Assembly: GCF_002288925.2 (NCBI RefSeq)
Contig: NW_022098021.1
Location: 7,227 to 71,226, forward strand
Length of the DNA stretch: 64,000 nt
Reading direction: 5' to 3'
Origin: Delphinapterus leucas
Lineage: Eukaryota > Chordata > Mammalia > Artiodactyla > Monodontidae
Shown here: positions 24,147 to 35,880 of the stretch, one piece after another
How the letters are laid out: each line of letters starts with the position of its first letter
Numbering within the stretch: position 1 is the first letter of the stretch
The notes under the pieces: generated by a model
Databases searched by the model: none
What the model saw: only the letters and a program-made list of their open reading frames with translations
What the model was told of the DNA's origin: nothing
Translations under genes and position numbers: made by a program

Positions 24147-24296
24147 GTCCCACTTCCGATGGCCCCAGACTATGCCTCCGGGGCTACTTCTGTCCCCCTG
24201 GCTCCCACTCAGCCACTGCCCACCCGTGCCCTCGGGGGACGTTCGGGCCCAGGCGAGGGGCCACTGCGGAGCTGCACTGTGAGCTGTGCCCAGCAG
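24147..24296 (+). CDS. Exon 4: CLRGYFCPPGS module
   Basis: Acceptor GCCCACAG, donor GCAG|GTTCGT, phase 1 to 1. Encodes CLRGYFCPPGSHS, CPRGTFGPRRG and ends CELCPAG. The intron falls directly after the glycine codon's first base, inside CPAG. Confidence 0.9.
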
Positions 24297-24798
24297 GTTC
24301 GTGGCTTCTGGGCGTGGGCCCTGCAGAAGGCCTAGGCTGGAAGGCTGGGGAGTGCGTGAGGGGCAGTAGGAGGGCAGCGGAAGTCCCTGAGGGTGAGCGC
24401 CTTGGCCCCGGGCCCCTGTTGTCACGGCACCGCCTCCCAAGTCCAGTGGCTGCATCAAGGAAAGCAAGGTCAGGTCCACACGTGGGCCAGGCCCCACCAA
24501 CCCCTAGGGGCCATGGCCCCCACCGTCCTTGTATTCCCAGGGCTTCCTCTTGCCCTGTGCTCCAGCCCACGTGCACCTCTAGCGCTCAGGACAGGACGCA
24601 TCCCGAGTTCACTTCAGAGGCCTGGGGCTGCTGGAGAAAGAGGACAGCCTCTCCCTCCCCCAGGGCCTGTGGGTCTGAGAGCCTGCTGGAGGGTGTGTGC
24701 AGGAGGGGCATAGCCCAGGAGGGCTGGGGCTGGGGCTGGAGAATGAGGGAGGTGAGGGAAGGCCCTCTGTCACCCGCCCTTGGGTCTGCTTCTTCCAG

Positions 24799-24902
24799 GG
24801 ATGTTCTGCTCCTCAGAAGGACTGTCTCAGCCGTCGGGGCTCTGCCACCCCTCCCACTACTGCTCAGGGGGAGCGGTGTCTCCCACCCCCATCCAACACA
24901 AG
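24799..24902 (+). CDS. Exon 5: degenerate cysteine module
   Basis: Acceptor CTTCCAG, donor AAG|GTACCT, phase 1 in and phase 0 out. Encodes MFCSSEGLSQPSG and CHPSHYCSGG, so the canonical CPxG is degraded to CHPSH. The phase-0 end fits the next exon exactly, which supports the unusual donor choice. Confidence 0.75.
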
Positions 24903-25944
24903 GTACCTAATGGGGGCACGGCACCCCAGACAGATGCCTGAGTCCACCCTGCAGTGCCCGCGTGCGTACTGGACCACACAGCTCCTGCTGAGCTGACTGT
25001 TCTCCCACCAGGGCTGAAGCACCCTGAGGGCCAGACCCTCCTCACCTAAGTGTCCCCAGGGCCTGGCATGGGGCCTGGTGGCTTAGTTCAATGATTCTAA
25101 GACAAGTGTCTTTTTCACATTCACCATCTCTAGAACCAGCATCATCTTATAATCCTTGGCATCTGGCAATCATAATGGCAGTGAAATTTTTTCTTTTAAA
25201 TTGCTCACCTTCCAGCAGATGGTATCTTGGGTTTGAGACACGTGGCAATATTAGCAGGTCACACGTGCACAGCCTTTACATGTGCTGGCAGCATCCATGT
25301 GTTGTACACACGTTGACACAGCAGGCCTCACGATGGCCCTGTGGGAGGCCTCAGGGTGACCCCATTTAGACAGAAAGAACCTGAGGAACACGTGGGGTAA
25401 TGGACTTTCTCAAGGCCGCATGGTGGGAAAGCAACCATCAGTATGTTGGATTATTCTGCAGAGCAGGGCAGTGGAGAGTCAGTTGTTGGGTGGACGCACG
25501 GACCCACATTGGACAGACAGATGGGCACTGGTGTGCTGGCTGATTGGCTTTGGTTCTCATTTTGTTACTGACTGGCTGCATGACCATGGACATGCGCACC
25601 CCTCGCCCTCTCTGGGCCCCAGCATCCCCTTTAGAACAGAGACGTCCCCTACTCTGGAAGTCACCGAGTCCACATCAACACCAGAGAAGAGAACAGGCTG
25701 GGAGATGAAGGGAGGGAGGGGAGGTCACTGAGCGGATGCTATGATTTAGGAAGAGGCTGCCCCCAGGCACCCTAGATCCTCCCCCAGAGGCTGTAGCTGG
25801 CACGTAAAAGCACGTAGTAACAGGGCGATTTCGCGGGAAGTAGCCTCATTTAAGTCTTCTCCCCCAGGAGCCAGCAGCGGTGTTTGCGGCCCGAGGCCAC
25901 AGTCTTGCCTTGACATCCTTTCTTCTTTCTCTCTGGATCCACAG

Positions 25945-26156
25945 GTGGAGGCCCCTGGGCTCTCTGGGAATGACATCTGTCCCCCTGGCTTCTTCTGCCC
26001 CAGGGGAACAGGCTCGCCAGTTCCATGCTCGCCTGGGTTTTTCTCCCCTGCCCCAGGCCTGGCCAGTGAGCATCAGTGCCAGCCGTGCCCCCCGGGGCAC
26101 TACTGCAGCCGTCCTGGGCTATCCCACATCCTGGAGGCCGAGATCTGTGATGCAGG
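25945..26156 (+). CDS. Exon 6: CPPGFFC and CPPGHYC modules
   Basis: Acceptor GATCCACAG, donor CAGG|GTGAGC, phase 0 in and 2 out. Encodes ICPPGFFCPRGTGS, CSPGFFSPAPG and CQPCPPGHYCSRPG. Confidence 0.92.
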
Positions 26157-26880
26157 GTGAGCGGTGGCCTGAGGAGGGCGGAGGCTCCCTAGCTTAGGCT
26201 TTCCAGGGCCCCCAGTTCACAAACGAACCCTAAATTCCCAGGTCTCTCCCTGGCACCCTCTCAGGAGCCCAGGTCAGGGTGACTTTCTGCCCCAGGAGCG
26301 CGGTCCTCCGATGCCCCATCCCTCAGATACAGGGCTGAACTGAACACACTCTCATAGGCCCGCACAGCACTGACCTCCCAAGGTCCAAGGAGCTCTGGGT
26401 GTGCTCGGCCTGCACAGCCTCTGTGGCCCCTGCCAGACCTTGGTTTTTATCCCGTCAGCCAACAGCCTCTGCCAACAGGTGCCTAAGATTCCTGGCAGGT
26501 GCATCCCCTTCATTGTCCAAAGGGCTGGAGACTGCCCATGGCCACCAGTAAGCTCCGGCCAGGTCCTGTGCGAAGGAAGACCTGTGCCATCGGCTCAGGG
26601 GTCCCGAGGACGGAACATTTGGAGAGGGGAGTCGTGCTGACTCTGGAAAATGTCAGACCCTGCCCAGAAGTGGCTTCCTGAGCCCCTGCTACTTAGTCTC
26701 CTGCCAAAGGGGAGCTCCTCTCATCCCAGGGACGGACCCTGGCTGTGGCCGCACTGGCCTCCCTCAGCACAACTCCGATGACAGGGGCCTCCAAAGGCTA
26801 CGCCTGCTCTCGCCTTCAGCCTGGCCAGGACCCCAAGGTCGTGCTGAAGGAGGTTCAGCCATGGTTCTCCGTTTTCTCAG

Positions 26881-27101
26881 GTACATCTGCCTGGGAGGCA
26901 GTGTTGTCCCCTCACCCTCCGATGGCACCCATGGATACAGATGTCCCCCTGGCTTCCGCTGCCCCCCAGGGGCCCACAGTGAGGTGCCCTGTGAGCCTGG
27001 CACCTTCAGCCCATTGCCTGGAGCTGACACCTGCCTGCCCTGCCCAGGGGGCACCTACTGCCAAACGGCTGCCACTGTGGAGGCCACCACCTGCCCCAAA
27101 G
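26881..27101 (+). CDS. Exon 7: CPPGFRC and CPGGTYC modules
   Basis: Acceptor GTTTTCTCAG, donor AAAG|GTAATG. The first base completes the glycine opened in exon 6. Encodes YRCPPGFRCPPGAHS, CEPGTFSPLPGA, CLPCPGGTYC and ends CPKG. Joined to exon 8 it reads CPKGHYCPAGTSS, which confirms the junction. Confidence 0.94.
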
Positions 27102-28012
27102 GTAATGATGCCCTCAGGCCCGTCTCTTGGGGGCAGAGGGACCTTGCGCGTGACCCCAATGGACAGTGCCCCTGAGGGTTCAGTGCAGACGGGACCACTG
27201 TCTTCCCAAACTTGGCTCTGTCCTGGAGCTCCATGCTCGATGGCAAGACCTCAGCCCTTCCCAGGAGCCAGAGGCCCGCATGTGAAGTGGGGCCACCCGT
27301 GCTGCAGAGGAGGACGCAGGGTGAAGGTTGCCACCCTGGGCTGCCAACTCCCCCTCCCACGGCCATGCCTTCCTGCTCACCACAAGTTCCCAACGAGTGC
27401 CATGGGGGTGACAGAGGGCAGAGCCCTGGCCTGCGGGCAGGACATCTGGTCAGTCCCTGCTCTGACCTAAACGCTGCTGTCCTGGGGCGGCCGCCACTCT
27501 GCAAAGCGAGCCCACGGCGCCCCGGGGGATCTCCACCCTGGGGTGAGGGCTAACTCCCTCTCAGCAGATGCCCCCCAGAGAAGACTCTGCAGTGTGTCTG
27601 GGTGGCCAGGCTGCCTGTCGTGGGTGCAGCCATTTCTCCGGAGGAGGCGGTACATGACCCCACTTTCTTCAAGACAAGAAACTCTCTCTCAGCCCTACAG
27701 AGCCAGACCATGCACGTCACCTATGTCTCACTAAGTAATGAGCCCAGAAACAGTGCTGCTGTCCCTGTGTGCACACCCACGCACACTCTGACACACGTAA
27801 GGGCACACACGTGCACGTAGGCACATCCCGGCTGCCCGCACTGACCTCCAGCAGGGCCCCCGCACACTGCCTGGATTGCAAGCCCTCCCGGCCTCTTCCC
27901 ACCACCGCACCAGCACCCCTGGCGTGCCCTCTGGCTGTGCTCTCTGCCACGAATGGCAGGAGGTGGTGGCCTCTGGGTGCTGAGAGCTGTCTCGCTCCCC
28001 CCTTCCCCACAG

Positions 28013-28159
28013 GTCACTATTGCCCAGCAGGGACGTCCTCTCCTCTCCCCTGCCCAGAGGGAAGCCTGAACCCGCGAGAAGGCGCTCTCTCCTCCAGGGC
28101 CTGCCAGCCCTGCCCAGCAGGGACGTATTGCCCTGGGGAGGGCAACGGGCAGCCCGACG
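28013..28159 (+). CDS. Exon 8: HYCPAGTSS module
   Basis: Acceptor TTCCCCACAG, donor GACG|GTAGGT, phase 1 to 1. Encodes HYCPAGTSSPLPCPEGS and CQPCPAGTYCPGEGNGQ. Confidence 0.93.
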
Positions 28160-28697
28160 GTAGGTACCAGCAACCCAGCAGAGCTGCGTGCGGGCGCACA
28201 CAGCACAGGTCTGGGGCTGGCCCGCGTCTCAGTGCGGCCGCCTGCACCTCCTCCCTTGAGCCCTCCCCTGAGAGGCCTCAGCCTAGTGGCCGAGAGCGGG
28301 GCTTCAGGAGGTGCCGCTGGGGCTCTCATGCCAGCCATGCGCCCAGTGCAGGCGTGACCCTGGACAAGCCAGCCTCACGGGCCTCAGGCTCCTCCCCTGT
28401 AGAAGGAGGCTGAGAGCACCCCACGTCCCGCAGTGGCTGTGGAGCGTGCGGTCTTAACAAATCAAGAGCTTAGAGCAGCACTGGCTGCACAGTGAGTGCC
28501 CTCAGCCAGCATCTCTGTGGTTTACCCCTCACCCCAGGCCCCATGCGGAAGTCATTCCTTGTTTCCCTGACCTCCTTCCTCCTACTTTAATTTCTGTGAT
28601 GCTCCGGCACTGGGGACAGCAGGCAGCGATCAGGGAGAGGCAAGATATGTCGTAGCACAGACAGCTGCCCTAAAATCTACATCTCTCTATGTTCAAG

Positions 28698-28862
28698 GAC
28701 CCTGCTCAGCTGGTTACTACTGCGCGGGGCGTGCCACCAGCCCCACTCCCTGGAGCAGCTCTGCCTTCCCCCTCAATGGACCCTGCCCTCGAGGCCACTA
28801 CTGCCCGCAGGGGACCCTGTACCCCGTGCCCTGCCCCACGGGGAGGACGAGAAGCAGCCCAG
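28698..28862 (+). CDS. Exon 9: CSAGYYC and CPRGHYC modules
   Basis: The acceptor is a less usual TTCAAG; the donor is CCAG|GTGAGC, phase 1 to 1. Encodes CSAGYYCAGRATS, then CPRGHYCPQGTLYP and CPTGRTRSSPG. Confidence 0.88.
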
Positions 28863-29226
28863 GTGAGCATCTGGCCTGTGCCTTCCCCACCCCTCCCGGC
28901 CGTGGGCCCCTCCTTCAAAAGCCCCACTCCAGCCCCACGGAGCAGATGCGCACAGCGCAACAGGAGTGTCACTGGTCTGGGTCTCTGGGTCTCCCTGGAG
29001 TGGGCACGAGTCCAGGCAACACCCCCAGGGTAGGCTGTGCCCAAAGTGGGGCTCTGCCTGCAAAATGCCAGAGGTGCCCTGAGGGAGGCCCTGGCCAAAG
29101 CTACTTCGAGACCTGATGCCCGTGGCACCAACTCCGTTCCGGCCCTGGTGGACGGCCGTGAGCCCAGCAGTGGAAGGTCTCTGTTTTCAGGGGCTGATAT
29201 TCCAGCGTGGGGATCTCTCTCTCCAG

Positions 29227-29378
29227 GTGGCATCTCTGAGGAGAGCTGCAGGCCCTGCCCAGCTGGCTCATTCTGCCCGAGCCTAGGCCTCAGCTCCCCG
29301 CCTGGCTCCTGTGTGGCTGGCTCCGAATGCCCCTGGGACCCCAGGGCCTCTGGTCCCATGGCTGTCCTCTGCCCGCAG
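29227..29378 (+). CDS. Exon 10: CPAGSFC module
   Basis: Acceptor CTCTCCAG, donor GCAG|GTACCT, phase 1 in and 0 out. Encodes ESCRPCPAGSFCPSLG and ends VLCPQ. The next exon begins GHFC, rebuilding CPQGHFC across the junction. Confidence 0.9.
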
Positions 29379-29680
29379 GTACCTCCCTGGGAGCGGCGGG
29401 AGAGGGCCCAGGCACCAAGGCCCGGGGAAGCCAGGGATCCCCGCCTGGGATTCAGGCTGGAGCGCTCAGTGCCTCACAGGAGGGGCCTCACCTCCCCATC
29501 TCCTAGACCCTGATCCTCTCCGCAGCTGCCCCATCCAGCCCCCTGGCCTCCTGCGCTCCAGTCAGCAGGGCCTTGAACCAGCCAGAAGGAAGGACAAGGC
29601 ACTGACCCACCCGAGCCCCTGGGCACCCTGACGATACCCAGCCTGGCCCTCAGAGGCGCTGCTTTTCGTCCACTGCCCAG

Positions 29681-29849
29681 GGTCACTTCTGCCACCCAGG
29701 GGCTGCTTGGCCTGCCCTGTGCCACCCAGGACAGTACCAGCCCTCCCCAGGCTCAGACACCTGCCTCCAGTGTCCACCTGGATTTTACTGCCCACAGCCT
29801 GGAACCAGAGCGCCCAAGCCCTGCCCAGCGCACGCCTACTGCCCAGCCG
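29681..29849 (+). CDS. Exon 11: CPQGHFC / CPPGFYC modules
   Basis: Acceptor ACTGCCCAG, donor GCCG|GTACGC, phase 0 in and 1 out. Encodes GHFCHPGAAW, CHPGQYQPSPGSDT, CLQCPPGFYCPQPGT and CPAHAYCPAG. Confidence 0.92.
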
Positions 29850-31587
29850 GTACGCCCAGGAGCCCTCAGCTCCCCACGCCTCCCGGACTCTCTTCTTTCT
29901 CAACAGCTCCCCTATCTTCCCCCTTCCCTTCCTTCCTTTCATGCATTCATTCATCCATCTATTCACTCTTTCATTCAAAATCCATGGAGGGCCAACGCGT
30001 GTCGGCGCCAAGCTCGCACTAGGAAGGCCGGCGCGACGAGCTACCCTCAGCCTCCGTCCTCCCCTCGCCCCGATCCCACCCCTCACTCTCCCACCCACCC
30101 TCTTGCTTCTCTTCTCTCCATCAGTTGACTTACCCATGCTCAGTGCCCTGCCTCTTCCCCGCACTCAGCCTGGGGGCCCCAGAGAGCAGCTGGGCCGCAG
30201 GTGATGGCAAACAGGGGTCATTGCCTGTGCCCGTCTGGGCCACCGATCTGCGGCGGCTTCCTGAGCTCCGCCTGGAGAGGGGCCCTGCGGTGCTGTCAGG
30301 GTCCTGGGGCAGTGGCAGATGAGACAGCAGCGCCACAGCCACTGCAAGTCTGCTAACCCAGAACACACTGTGCATGCCACTCTCACACCAGCTCGCACAT
30401 GCACCTGCGAGTACATGCACACATGGACACAAGGGTTCTCACACACTCTCATGGTACACATGCTCACAAACACAGATGCACACACAGCAGATGCACCCAG
30501 ATGTACACACGTGCCCACACACGCATATGCGGTCTGCAGGCAGCCCAGCAGACAGATAGGCGTCCACAAAAGTCCATAAGCTTTGTCATGTCTTAGGTGA
30601 ACTTGGGAGAAGATCCTCCTGCCAATTTTAGGAGTGCTGAGTGCGTTACATTCATAAGTGTTTGAGCCACAAGTGATGCATACATTTGTTTTTCCCGTGC
30701 CTGTGGTGTGAAAGTTATGCCCCTTTTAAATGAGTGATCTTCTCCCCCAGAATATTTAGGACATGACAAGTTCTAATAACCTGGCCTGTTGTCCTGGTGA
30801 CTACATGTTGTACTAGTCATACACATGCACACACACACACACACAGGAGAGGACAGCTCTCCTGGACTCACAGGCTCACCCCCAGACCTTCAGCCCACCC
30901 TTGCTGAGGTGCTGACTGTCTTACTCTCATCCTCCCCTAACTAAACCCCCACCTTCCGGCTTCTTACCCCCACTCCGGCTGCCCCTCTAAACCTTTTTTC
31001 CCCGTCAGGAAATTTTTCATTTCCATTCGAGGTGTGTACACTGGTAGCTGCCAGCCCTGCCCACATGCACAAGGAAACACTGAGGCCAGCAAAGCCAGAC
31101 GGCAGCCCCCAGGACAGGGGCTGCGGATGTGATGGGGCTGTGGGTGCTGAGTCGAGGAGGGTGGGACTGGCCCAGGAGCGTCCCACCCACCCAGCCAGGC
31201 GGGGCAGCAGGGCCCTGTGGAGGGAGGGCGGGGAGGAGGGGGTGCATTTCCCCATGAGACGCACTCAGACCCAGGGATCCCACACACCTGACCAACAGCA
31301 CGCACCTCACTGAGCCGCTCTCCCCGAAACAGCTTCACTGCTCTCTGAAAACCCTCCGCTAGGGAGTTCCTCTTGGAAAGAGACAATGACCCTAGAGAGA
31401 GACATCGAGGTCACCACGCTGTCGTCACTCCGTCGGCTCTGAGAAAGCAGCGTGAGAAACTCAGCGCCCTCAGGGGCAGCAGGATGCGATGCCCTCTGTG
31501 AATCCATCCGTCTGGGCAGGTCCAGAGGCACAGATGTGACCTGAGCCTTCGGCTGCCCGTCTTCACTAGCTGCTCCCCCTCTTCCAG
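29850..31587 (+). other. Intron 11 with CA-rich simple repeats
   Basis: No exon seen. Contains a short CTTCCTTTC/ATTC-type simple stretch near 29920-29975, an imperfect CA-rich stretch at about 30345-30530 and a purer CA run at 30822-30845. Confidence 0.6.
30822..30845. repeat. CA microsatellite
   Basis: About ten nearly perfect CA dinucleotides after an ACACATG lead-in. A usual length-variable locus. Confidence 0.9.
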
Positions 31588-31696
31588 GGACATGGTCTCC
31601 ACCTCCATGTCCGCCAGGGACCTTCACTCCCAGGGACACACTGGGCCTCCGGGAAGAGGGTGACTGTTCCGTCTGTCCCCCTGGTCACTACTGCAG
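31588..31696 (+). CDS. Exon 12: CPPGTF and CPPGHYC module
   Basis: Acceptor CCTCTTCCAG, donor TGCAG|GTCAGT, phase 1 in and 2 out. Encodes CPPGTFTPRDTLG and CSVCPPGHYC. The arginine codon is split with exon 13. Confidence 0.9.
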
Positions 31697-33217
31697 GTCA
31701 GTAACAGCCCAGATTCATTCACCTCCTGCCACTGCCATCAAAGTGCACACTCTGGCTAAAGAGGCCCGGTGGGTCCCCTAGTCTGTCCCAAGGGCCCCAA
31801 CCCGTGGGTGTGGGAGCTAATGTGTAAGAGGCCAAAAGGCTGCAGGTGAGATCACAGCCCCACGTGGCTGCATGGACCTGAACAGGGAGGGAAAGCCTGA
31901 CAATTAGGCAAAGACAGCTAGAAAGCCAGGACACTTAGCACAGACTTGGATTTTAAGATAAATAAAATACATTCAAACTGAGCGAGGGTGGATATGAAAT
32001 GAAAATAGCTCTGCTCAGTTCCTGCCTAAAAACAGGGGCAGTTCCTTACAGGTGAAACTCTTTGTGCCTCTAGGCGATACCAGTGTCCTGCACATACACT
32101 CAGGGGAAAGATGGACAATTCTTCCTTGTACCTCTACCTCTGAATTTTCTATAGTGTGAATAGCTTTTGTAATCCCTTGGGCTGGACAGACAATACATGG
32201 TTTCTTTAACCAGAATGATCAGAAAGCAGGCCTTAAGGTCCAAATTCCTCCTGAACTTCCTATACCCCCTCCCTCCTCTATGTGTAAAACATGTGCGTGG
32301 TGGCACCTGGCTGCCCCGTCCGTGGAATGTCACAGCAAGGACTCTGCGCTTGGGGTTCAGAGACGCACAGCCTCGGGGGTGGAGGCTCCCCGGCTTCCAG
32401 CCTTTCCCGAGACCTTAGGGACAGGCTCAGCCGCTCAGAGTAGCCAATCAAAACAAAAGAGACCACACTGGTGGTCTCTCGTCCAGGGAAAGCTCCCGAC
32501 GTTTGCTAAAGGCAGTTTCTGGAGACTGGGGACAGGGGTCATCAAAAGAGGAGTTGCTGGACATTTCATGCAGAGATGAACCTGCTTCAAAGCGGGTCCT
32601 CCTCTACTTACCAGGTGACAGCAGAGGACTCCTCGGACTCTCCCTCTGCAGGTTCCTCTCCCATCTCAGGAAGTTCATCGTTAGGTCTAGTCTGCTTTCT
32701 CCAGCTGCAGAGCAGGAGGTCAGACTGGTGGCTCCAAGCCCAGGCCCCGGCGGGCCCTGGGCCCTGAGCACACCTGGGGACAGTACCTGCTGTCTGTCCT
32801 CTCCCTCCTCAGCCCACAGCGAGTGCAGCAGGGCCTCCAAGCTTCTCCTGGGGGGCTCGTGCTGCTGATGGCAGCCGGGGTCCTGCGCTTTATCCACTGG
32901 GCCCCACAAGTGCCATAGAGAAAAGATATCCAGCTTTTCCCGGAGGCAGTGCAGGGACGGGGCTCGTGGCTACTGCGATGGCCCCCGGGTGTGAGCCTCA
33001 CACCCTGCTCCCCTGCTGGGTGAAGAGTCTCATCTTTTTCTCTCGTATACTTGGCTATATTCACACATGCTCCTGCAGCAGAGGTCAAAGGTCTTTTACA
33101 CTATGGGTCACAGTGAAACTGTCCAAAACCAGGGCAAGCTTCCCCCTGGCGCTGGGGCACTGGGGTCAGATGGGCCCCTCCATCCTGGTCACTCTCTTCC
33201 CTCTCCCTGGCTGTTAG
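31697..33217 (+). other. Intron 12, nothing recognised
   Basis: About 1.5 kb without an exon bearing the module pattern and without a repeat I can name with confidence. Confidence 0.5.
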
Positions 33218-33354
33218 AGGCAGACAGGTATGGGGGGAATGTCCTGCTGGTTACTTCTGCCCACCTGGGACCTCTGAAGTGACGGCATCAGGTCCAAGGG
33301 AGTCCCAGACCCCGTGTTCCCAGGGACAGCTATGTGCCGAGCAGTGCCCACCAG
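33218..33354 (+). CDS. Exon 13: CPAGYFCPPGT module
   Basis: Acceptor TGGCTGTTAG, donor CCAG|GTAACA. Encodes GRQVWGECPAGYFCPPGTS, CSQGQLC and ends CPPG, which continues as FYCPEGSG in exon 14. Confidence 0.92.
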
Positions 33355-33788
33355 GTAACAGCCCCCATTTCTTGCCCTTGGGATGTGAAAGAGGCAGAGA
33401 GCAAGGCTGTCCAGCTGTCACCACAGAACCCACCCTAGCAAAGAACCTTTTCTGTGTGTCACAAACAGACTCTAAAAATAGTTGACCCCAGTTGTTGTTC
33501 GTCTAGTATGTACATGCATATACATGTGTATGTAATTACACATACCACATGTACGTAATATCTGATATGAATATGCACCCAATGCAGTTCAGATGGTTAC
33601 TGACTGGACAAATGCAGAAGCAAGGGGAGCCAGGACTGGCACCCAGACCTCTCAACCCCTGGGCTGGCAGAATCCCCCGGGCGCCCCCACACACAGCTCC
33701 CCCAGAGTCCTGGCACAGTTCCCCACCTGCCCCGGAGGAGCAGCCTCCCTGCCTTCCAAGGACTCCAGCACGACCCCGTGTGCTGCAG

Positions 33789-33914
33789 GTTTCTACTGCC
33801 CCGAGGGCAGTGGAGAGCCCAGCCTGTGCCCACGTCACACTGTCGCAGCAGCCCCAGGAGCCAAGCAGCAAGAGGACTGCGGGCCTTGCCCCGCCGGGCA
33901 CTGGTGCAAAGTCG
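33789..33914 (+). CDS. Exon 14: FYCPEGSG module
   Basis: Acceptor GTGCTGCAG, donor GTCG|GTGAGG, phase 1 to 1. Encodes FYCPEGSGEPSLCP and CGPCPAGHWCKVG. Confidence 0.92.
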
Positions 33915-34022
33915 GTGAGGCACCTGTGTCACAGCCTGGGGTGTGCTGGTCCTGAGAAGGGCCCGGGGAGGCCCTTTGGGCAGGAGGGGAGGATGGAGCC
34001 CGAGCCCTACCCTGCTTTCCAG

Positions 34023-34193
34023 GGGCCCCGGCCATCTACCCCTGCCCCACCGGTCATTACTGCCCTGGAGGTAGTGAGACCCACCCAGGAACCCCTCAGG
34101 CTTGCCCTGCGCACACCTACCTGGCAGCAGAAGGGGCCGAGAGTCTGACAGAGTGCCTCCCCTGCCCCGCCGGGTACCACTGCGCGTCCCCAG
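34023..34193 (+). CDS. Exon 15: CPTGHYC and CPAGYHC modules
   Basis: Acceptor GCTTTCCAG, donor CCAG|GTGAGA, phase 1 to 1. Encodes YPCPTGHYCPGGSET, CPAHTYLAAEGA and CLPCPAGYHCASPG. The intron before it is only 108 bp. Confidence 0.93.
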
Positions 34194-34290
34194 GTGAGAG
34201 GCCGTCTCCAGGCCAGATGCTGAGACCTTTGGGGAGGAGAGTCGAGAGGCCAGCAGGAGGCACCTCCCTTGCCTTCTGCCTTTGCCCCAG

Positions 34291-34515
34291 GTCTCTCTTC
34301 CTTCGAAGACCACCCATGTCCTCCAGGCTACTGGTGCCCAGGTGGTCAGGGTGCCTTTCTCTGCCCACCTGGAACCTTTCGGACAGAGCCAGGGGCCTCA
34401 TCATGGGAAGACTGTGAGCTCTGTCCCCCTGGCTACTACTGCCCAGAGGCTGAGCAAAGCGGCCGAGCAAATGTGTTTCCAATCCCCTGCAGAGCTGGAT
34501 CTGAGTGCTCTGCAG
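34291..34515 (+). CDS. Exon 16: CPPGYWC and CPPGYYC modules
   Basis: Acceptor TTTGCCCCAG, donor GCAG|GTGAGA, phase 1 to 1; preceding intron 97 bp. Encodes CPPGYWCPGGQGA, CPPGTFRTEPGAS, CELCPPGYYCPEAE and CRAGSECSAG. Same length and phase as exon 3. Confidence 0.94.
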
Positions 34516-34757
34516 GTGAGACTGTGACCCTTCGCTCCCTCCCAGCCCCTCCCCCAGCCCTCCCCCGCTCCCCCCTCAGGTTTGGCCAGGAGCTCACGCA
34601 GGAGGCCCAGAGAACATCACGCAGGCATTGCATGGCCACCTGCTTGCCTTCCCAAACCATCTGCCCAGCCCCCCAAGGTCCACCCAGTCTGGTTGGGTCT
34701 GTGCCACCTGGATCTCCCCAGGGCCTAGGTGGCTCGGCCTGTCCCTGTCTCCCTCAG

Positions 34758-34884
34758 GTGCTGTGGCTGAGGTCATGTGCAGGGCTGGCTCCTACTGCGG
34801 GCCCCAGACTGGGACCCCCCCGCTCTGTCCTGCAGGCTACACCTGCCCTGCCGGCTCTTCCACCTACACCGGCCCAGGGCAGCT
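34758..34884 (+). CDS. Exon 17: CRAGSYC and CPAGYTC modules
   Basis: Acceptor CTCCCTCAG, donor CT|GTGAGT, phase 1 in and 2 out. Encodes CRAGSYCGPQTGTPP and CPAGYTCPAGSST. Confidence 0.91.
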
Positions 34885-35159
34885 GTGAGTACCCCACCCA
34901 TCGTGTGAGTGTCAGGCCCCTCAGCACGTCTCAGCCCGCGGGCTCCCCCCCCGACAGGGGTCACCTCCCTCGGGTTCCCAAAGGTCTCAGGCCAAAAAGC
35001 AGGGCTCAGAGACAAGTACCTGGTACCCCTTTGCCTGGTCTTCCGTGCCTCTGTCCCAGGGAAGGAGGATGAGGAAGCCAACTGCACTGAGATGTCCTTC
35101 ATGGGCTTCTAGGGCCGTCCTGCAGGCTGGCCAGATTCAGGTAAAGAAAATGCAGGAAA

Positions 35160-35276
35160 CCCAGTCACACTTGAATTTCAGTTAAACAACAGACACATTG
35201 CTCATATAAGTGTGGCCCAAGCAATATGCGGGAGTGCTTATACTCATTGTTTACCTGAAATTCAAATATGCCTGGG
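35160..35276. repeat. Near-palindromic MITE-like element
   Basis: Arms TTGAATTTCAGTTAAAC (35171-35187) and GTTTACCTGAAATTCAA (35249-35265) are inverted repeats with one mismatch, and pairing continues imperfectly through the centre (TATAAG near 35215 with CTTATA at 35238). It resembles ancient non-autonomous DNA transposon remnants of mammals; the family is not identified. It lies in intron 17. Confidence 0.7.
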
Positions 35277-35680
35277 CACGTTGAACTTCATCTGGCAGCC
35301 CCTTTCCTGTGTCCAGGACCGACACCCCAACAGGCCTGGCTGTGCACCCCACCACGCCCCCGCCAATCATGTCTGGTCCACACATCCTTTTGTCCAGGGC
35401 GAGGTGGGCAGGGGGGCAGACGTGGCACTGCCCAATGGCCTGGCCGCCTGGGCATGGCTCAGCCACTTCCAGGAAGGCAACTCGACCTGCTCAGGCCCCA
35501 CCAGACACAAGGCAACCCCAGAGCCCCCCATCTGGGGTAATATCGGAGTCTGCCCTCCCCCTGGCAGCTTAAGGCCCAAGCCTGGGCTATGTCGGGGCTC
35601 TGCTGGTGAGATGAGAAGCAACAGCACACACAGACCCCATCAGCATGAACATGGGGTCTGGGCTCTGTGTCTCTGTGCAG

Positions 35681-35880
35681 CTGCGTGTTTCCCTATTACT
35701 GCCCCCCGGGCAGCATCCATCCACGTGCGTGCCCTGGGGGCTCCGAGGCCCTGAATGGAAGTGGCCTCAGAGTCTCCCAGGAGACTTGCTGCCGCCTCTG
35801 TGAAGCGGGCACCTACCACAGCCGGGCCCTGGACGCCCTGCCCTGCCAGCCCTGCCCCCCCGGATTCAGCTGCCACCAGG
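35681..35880 (+). CDS. Exon 18: YYCPPGS and CPPGFSC modules
   Basis: Acceptor CTCTGTGCAG, donor CAGG|GTGAGT, phase 2 in and 1 out. Encodes CVFPYYCPPGSIHP, CPGGSEALNGSG, CCRLCEAGTYHSRAL and CQPCPPGFSCHQG. Confidence 0.93.
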
